This document shows positions 61,969 to 64,000 of a stretch of DNA of 64,000 nucleotides, one piece after another. Source of the DNA: Ochrobactrum quorumnocens. GTDB lineage: Bacteria > Pseudomonadota > Alphaproteobacteria > Rhizobiales > Rhizobiaceae. The DNA lies in NCBI RefSeq assembly GCF_002278035.1, contig NZ_CP022605.1, positions 496,001 to 560,000 on the forward strand. The letters run 5' to 3'. A model generated the notes under the pieces. The model was not told where the DNA came from. It did not search any database and saw nothing but the letters and a program-made list of their open reading frames with translations. The stretch's first letter is position 1; each line of letters opens with the position of its first letter. Both the position numbers and the translations under genes were made by a program.

Positions 61969-63554
61969 GTGAACGCCTGCGCTTTCTGCCATCGGGCAGT
62001 GACAGCTTTCTGGTCGAGCTTGACGACCTTGCCAGAACACTCACACTGCTCGACGCTTTGCAGGCCGCAAAGCTCGAAGGCGTGTGTGAAGTCATTCCGG
62101 GCGCGCGCACGATCATGGTGCGTTTCGACCGATGGCTGACAGATCGTGCCAAGCTCACGAGCCAGATTGCAGCACTTGATCTCTCGGTCCGCAGCACCCG
62201 CAGTGGCGAACTGTTTGAAATACCCGTCACCTATGATGGCGAAGATCTGGGCGACGTCGCCGCCTTCCTTGGCTGCACGATCAACGAAGTCATTGAGCGC
62301 CATACTGAGGCGACCTATACAGTCGCCTTTACCGGCTTTGCGCCCGGATTTGCCTATATGACCTGCGACGATCCCGGCTTTGACGTGCCGCGCCGCAAGA
62401 GCCCGCGTGTGAAAATACCGGCGGGATCGGTAGCGCTTGCGGGCAAATTCGGCGGCATTTATCCGTCTGACAGCCCCGGCGGCTGGCAGTTGCTCGGCAC
62501 CACACCGCTTGCCATGTGGGACACAGCACGGGAACGCGCAGCACTGCTTGCGCCCGGTGACCGCGTGCGGTTTCGAAACATGGCCAAGGGCGAAACAATC
62601 ACCGTATCAACACCAGCCGCAACAGTAGTGAAGACACAGCCTGCCGACGGCCTGCTTATAACACGCGCTGACCGTCCGGCACTGTATCAGGATATGGGCC
62701 GTCCGGGCCTTGCCAGTCAGGGCGTGTCGGAATCCGGCGCGCTTGATCGCATCGCTATGCGTGAGGCCAATCGCTGTGTTGGCAATTCCGGTAATGCGGC
62801 GGCTATCGAGATTTCCTTTGGTGGCTTTGCGCTCAAGGCGGACCGTCCTGTGATTGTTGCAGTGACCGGCGCGCCTTGCCCGCTGACCATTCGCACCCCG
62901 GAAGGCACGACCCTTACAGCAGGCTTTTCGCAACCAGTGGCACTCAATACAGGCGATGAACTGTCGCTCGGCATCCCGCCAGAAGGGATGCTCAGCTACC
63001 TCGCGCTTCGCGGCGGATTTGAGGTTGAACCTGTTCTCGGATCAGCGGCACGCGACACACTCGCCAAGGTCGGTCCATCACCAATAGTTGAAGGCAATAT
63101 TCTTGTGCCTGCCAACCGGCCCGCACTGGCGGTTTCATCCGATGCAAGCGCACCCCGCGCGCTGCCGCGCGCCGGAAAAGTCGTTACACTCGACATTGTT
63201 CTCGGTCCGCGCACCGACTGGTTCACCCAACAGGGACTTGCAACCCTCACATCGCAGGACTGGGACGTGACACCGGAATCAAGCCGCGTTGGTATGCGCT
63301 TACAAGGCGCTAAAACCATTGAACGCGCCATTCACGATGAGCTGCCATCGGAAGGCACAGCCCTTGGTGCCATTCAGGTACCTGCGAGCGGACAACCGGT
63401 TCTGTTTCTTGCCGATCACCCATTGACCGGCGGTTATCCGGTCATTGGTGTGGTGGCACATCATCACCTAGACCTTGCAGGCCAGATACCCATCGGTGCC
63501 CGCATCCGTTTCAACCCAATCTCCAATTTCGAACCGCAAGAAGTTATAGCCTGA
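61965..63554 (+). CDS. PxpB-PxpC fusion, 5-oxoprolinase/carboxyltransferase-like
   Basis: Fused protein of 529 residues. Residues 1 to about 220 are a PxpB (KipI/allophanate hydrolase subunit 1) domain with [59 protein letters not shown]. From about 230 to the end comes a PxpC (KipA/AHS2) domain beginning [41 protein letters not shown]. In E. coli these are two genes; here they are one chain. The stop overlaps the biotin carboxylase start by one base (TGATG). Confidence 0.92.
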   Translation: MSERLRFLPSGSDSFLVELDDLARTLTLLDALQAAKLEGVCEVIPGARTIMVRFDRWLTDRAKLTSQIAALDLSVRSTRSGELFEIPVTYDGEDLGDVAAFLGCTINEVIERHTEATYTVAFTGFAPGFAYMTCDDPGFDVPRRKSPRVKIPAGSVALAGKFGGIYPSDSPGGWQLLGTTPLAMWDTARERAALLAPGDRVRFRNMAKGETITVSTPAATVVKTQPADGLLITRADRPALYQDMGRPGLASQGVSESGALDRIAMREANRCVGNSGNAAAIEISFGGFALKADRPVIVAVTGAPCPLTIRTPEGTTLTAGFSQPVALNTGDELSLGIPPEGMLSYLALRGGFEVEPVLGSAARDTLAKVGPSPIVEGNILVPANRPALAVSSDASAPRALPRAGKVVTLDIVLGPRTDWFTQQGLATLTSQDWDVTPESSRVGMRLQGAKTIERAIHDELPSEGTALGAIQVPASGQPVLFLADHPLTGGYPVIGVVAHHHLDLAGQIPIGARIRFNPISNFEPQEVIA

Positions 63555-64000
63555 TGAAGAAGCTGCTTATTGCCAATCGCGGCGAAATCGCCATCCGCAT
63601 CATCCGCGCAGCACGCGATTATGGCGTTGCATCCGTCGCGATCTATTCCGACGCTGATGCGAATTCGCTGCACGCCGAATTCGCCGACGAGGCCTATGGC
63701 CTTGGTGCAGGCCGGCCGGCAGATACCTATCTCAACATTGCAAAGATACTCGACATTGCAAAGCGTTCAGGCGCGGATGCTGTCCATCCCGGCTATGGCT
63801 TTTTGTCAGAACGCGCCGAATTTGCCAAAACCGTGATTGATGCCGGTCTGATCTGGGTTGGCCCATCGCCCGAAGTCATCACGTCGCTGGGCGATAAGGT
63901 TGAAGCACGGCGTATTGCCGAGAAAGTCGGCGCACCACTCGTCAAGGGTTCAGACGGCCCACTGGCATCGGCGGCGGAAGCTGTGGCCTTTGCGCGTGAA
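63554..64000 (+). CDS. Biotin carboxylase (AccC-like), cut by window edge
   Basis: The N-terminal 149 residues are present. [62 protein letters not shown] and [16 protein letters not shown] mark a biotin carboxylase N-terminal domain; the ATP-grasp part runs off the edge. It overlaps the PxpBC stop. Biotin carboxylase genes often follow PxpABC-like genes together with a biotin carrier protein. It may therefore be part of an acyl- or urea-type carboxylase dedicated to this pathway rather than fatty-acid synthesis. Confidence 0.9.
   Translation, partial: MKKLLIANRGEIAIRIIRAARDYGVASVAIYSDADANSLHAEFADEAYGLGAGRPADTYLNIAKILDIAKRSGADAVHPGYGFLSERAEFAKTVIDAGLIWVGPSPEVITSLGDKVEARRIAEKVGAPLVKGSDGPLASAAEAVAFARE

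Noticed and set aside
1..64000. tRNA, rRNA and CRISPR arrays
   Set aside because: I looked for cloverleaf-like sequences, rRNA signatures and regularly spaced repeats and found none that I could support by eye.

Overview
The window looks like accessory DNA of an alphaproteobacterium of the order Hyphomicrobiales, most likely a Brucella/Ochrobactrum relative. The basis is the gene content (many solute-specific ABC importers, Lrp/GntR/LysR-controlled catabolic operons, IS6, IS5, IS3 and IS66 family elements) and protein style; no rRNA, tRNA, CRISPR array or replication origin was seen, so the placement is inference. It reads as a mosaic of catabolic modules interrupted by mobile elements and a small defence/immunity island.

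Left part (1-6.7 kb): the 3' end of an aldoxime dehydratase, an amidase close to those of nitrile-degradation clusters, and a complete branched-chain-type ABC importer (binding protein, two permeases, two ATPases). Together they suggest uptake and hydrolysis of an aldoxime/nitrile-derived amide. At 7.1-10.4 kb an IS6-family element sits at the 3' end of a superfamily 1 helicase gene that lacks its C-terminal motifs.

10.8-24.5 kb: an Lrp regulator divergent from an AceE-like 2-oxoacid dehydrogenase E1, with a dyad between them; then a GntR/UTRA regulator and an M24 peptidase. Converging on these is a long minus-strand operon (polar amino-acid ABC importer, PLP lyase, M20 peptidase, MFS carrier, DoeB-like deacylase). 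Two identical palindromes upstream of that operon are probable GntR operators. The module probably scavenges small peptides or acylated diamino acids.

24.5-34 kb: an EamA exporter divergent from a second amino-acid ABC operon that continues into two NodB-fold hydrolases (the second with a degenerate metal site), an MmgE/PrpD protein and an argininosuccinate-lyase-like C-N lyase, followed by a LysR regulator. The MmgE/PrpD plus C-N lyase pairing resembles iminodisuccinate breakdown and may be an undescribed catabolic route.

34.3-49.4 kb: an island bounded by two copies of one IS6-family element in opposite orientation (the right one 5'-truncated). It holds nested IS5 and IS3 remnants, orphan immunity-type genes (barstar-like and others, one frameshifted), a 'mobile mystery' HTH/Fic pair, a Septu-like ATPase/HNH pair followed by a possible PIN-like protein, another HNH protein, an intact IS66 gene set, an MBL-fold hydrolase/TetR pair sharing a perfect palindrome, and a Tn3-family transposase remnant.

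49.6-64 kb: a LivFGHM importer with an SDR, divergent from a LysR gene; then a DUF1445 protein, a LivK-type binding protein, two more SDRs flanking a Baeyer-Villiger-type monooxygenase with an altered fingerprint, a GlcG/HbpS protein, and a PxpA, PxpB-PxpC fusion and biotin carboxylase series running off the right edge. The genes suggest oxidation of a cyclic alcohol/ketone (or lactam-forming compound) feeding a 5-oxoprolinase-like step.
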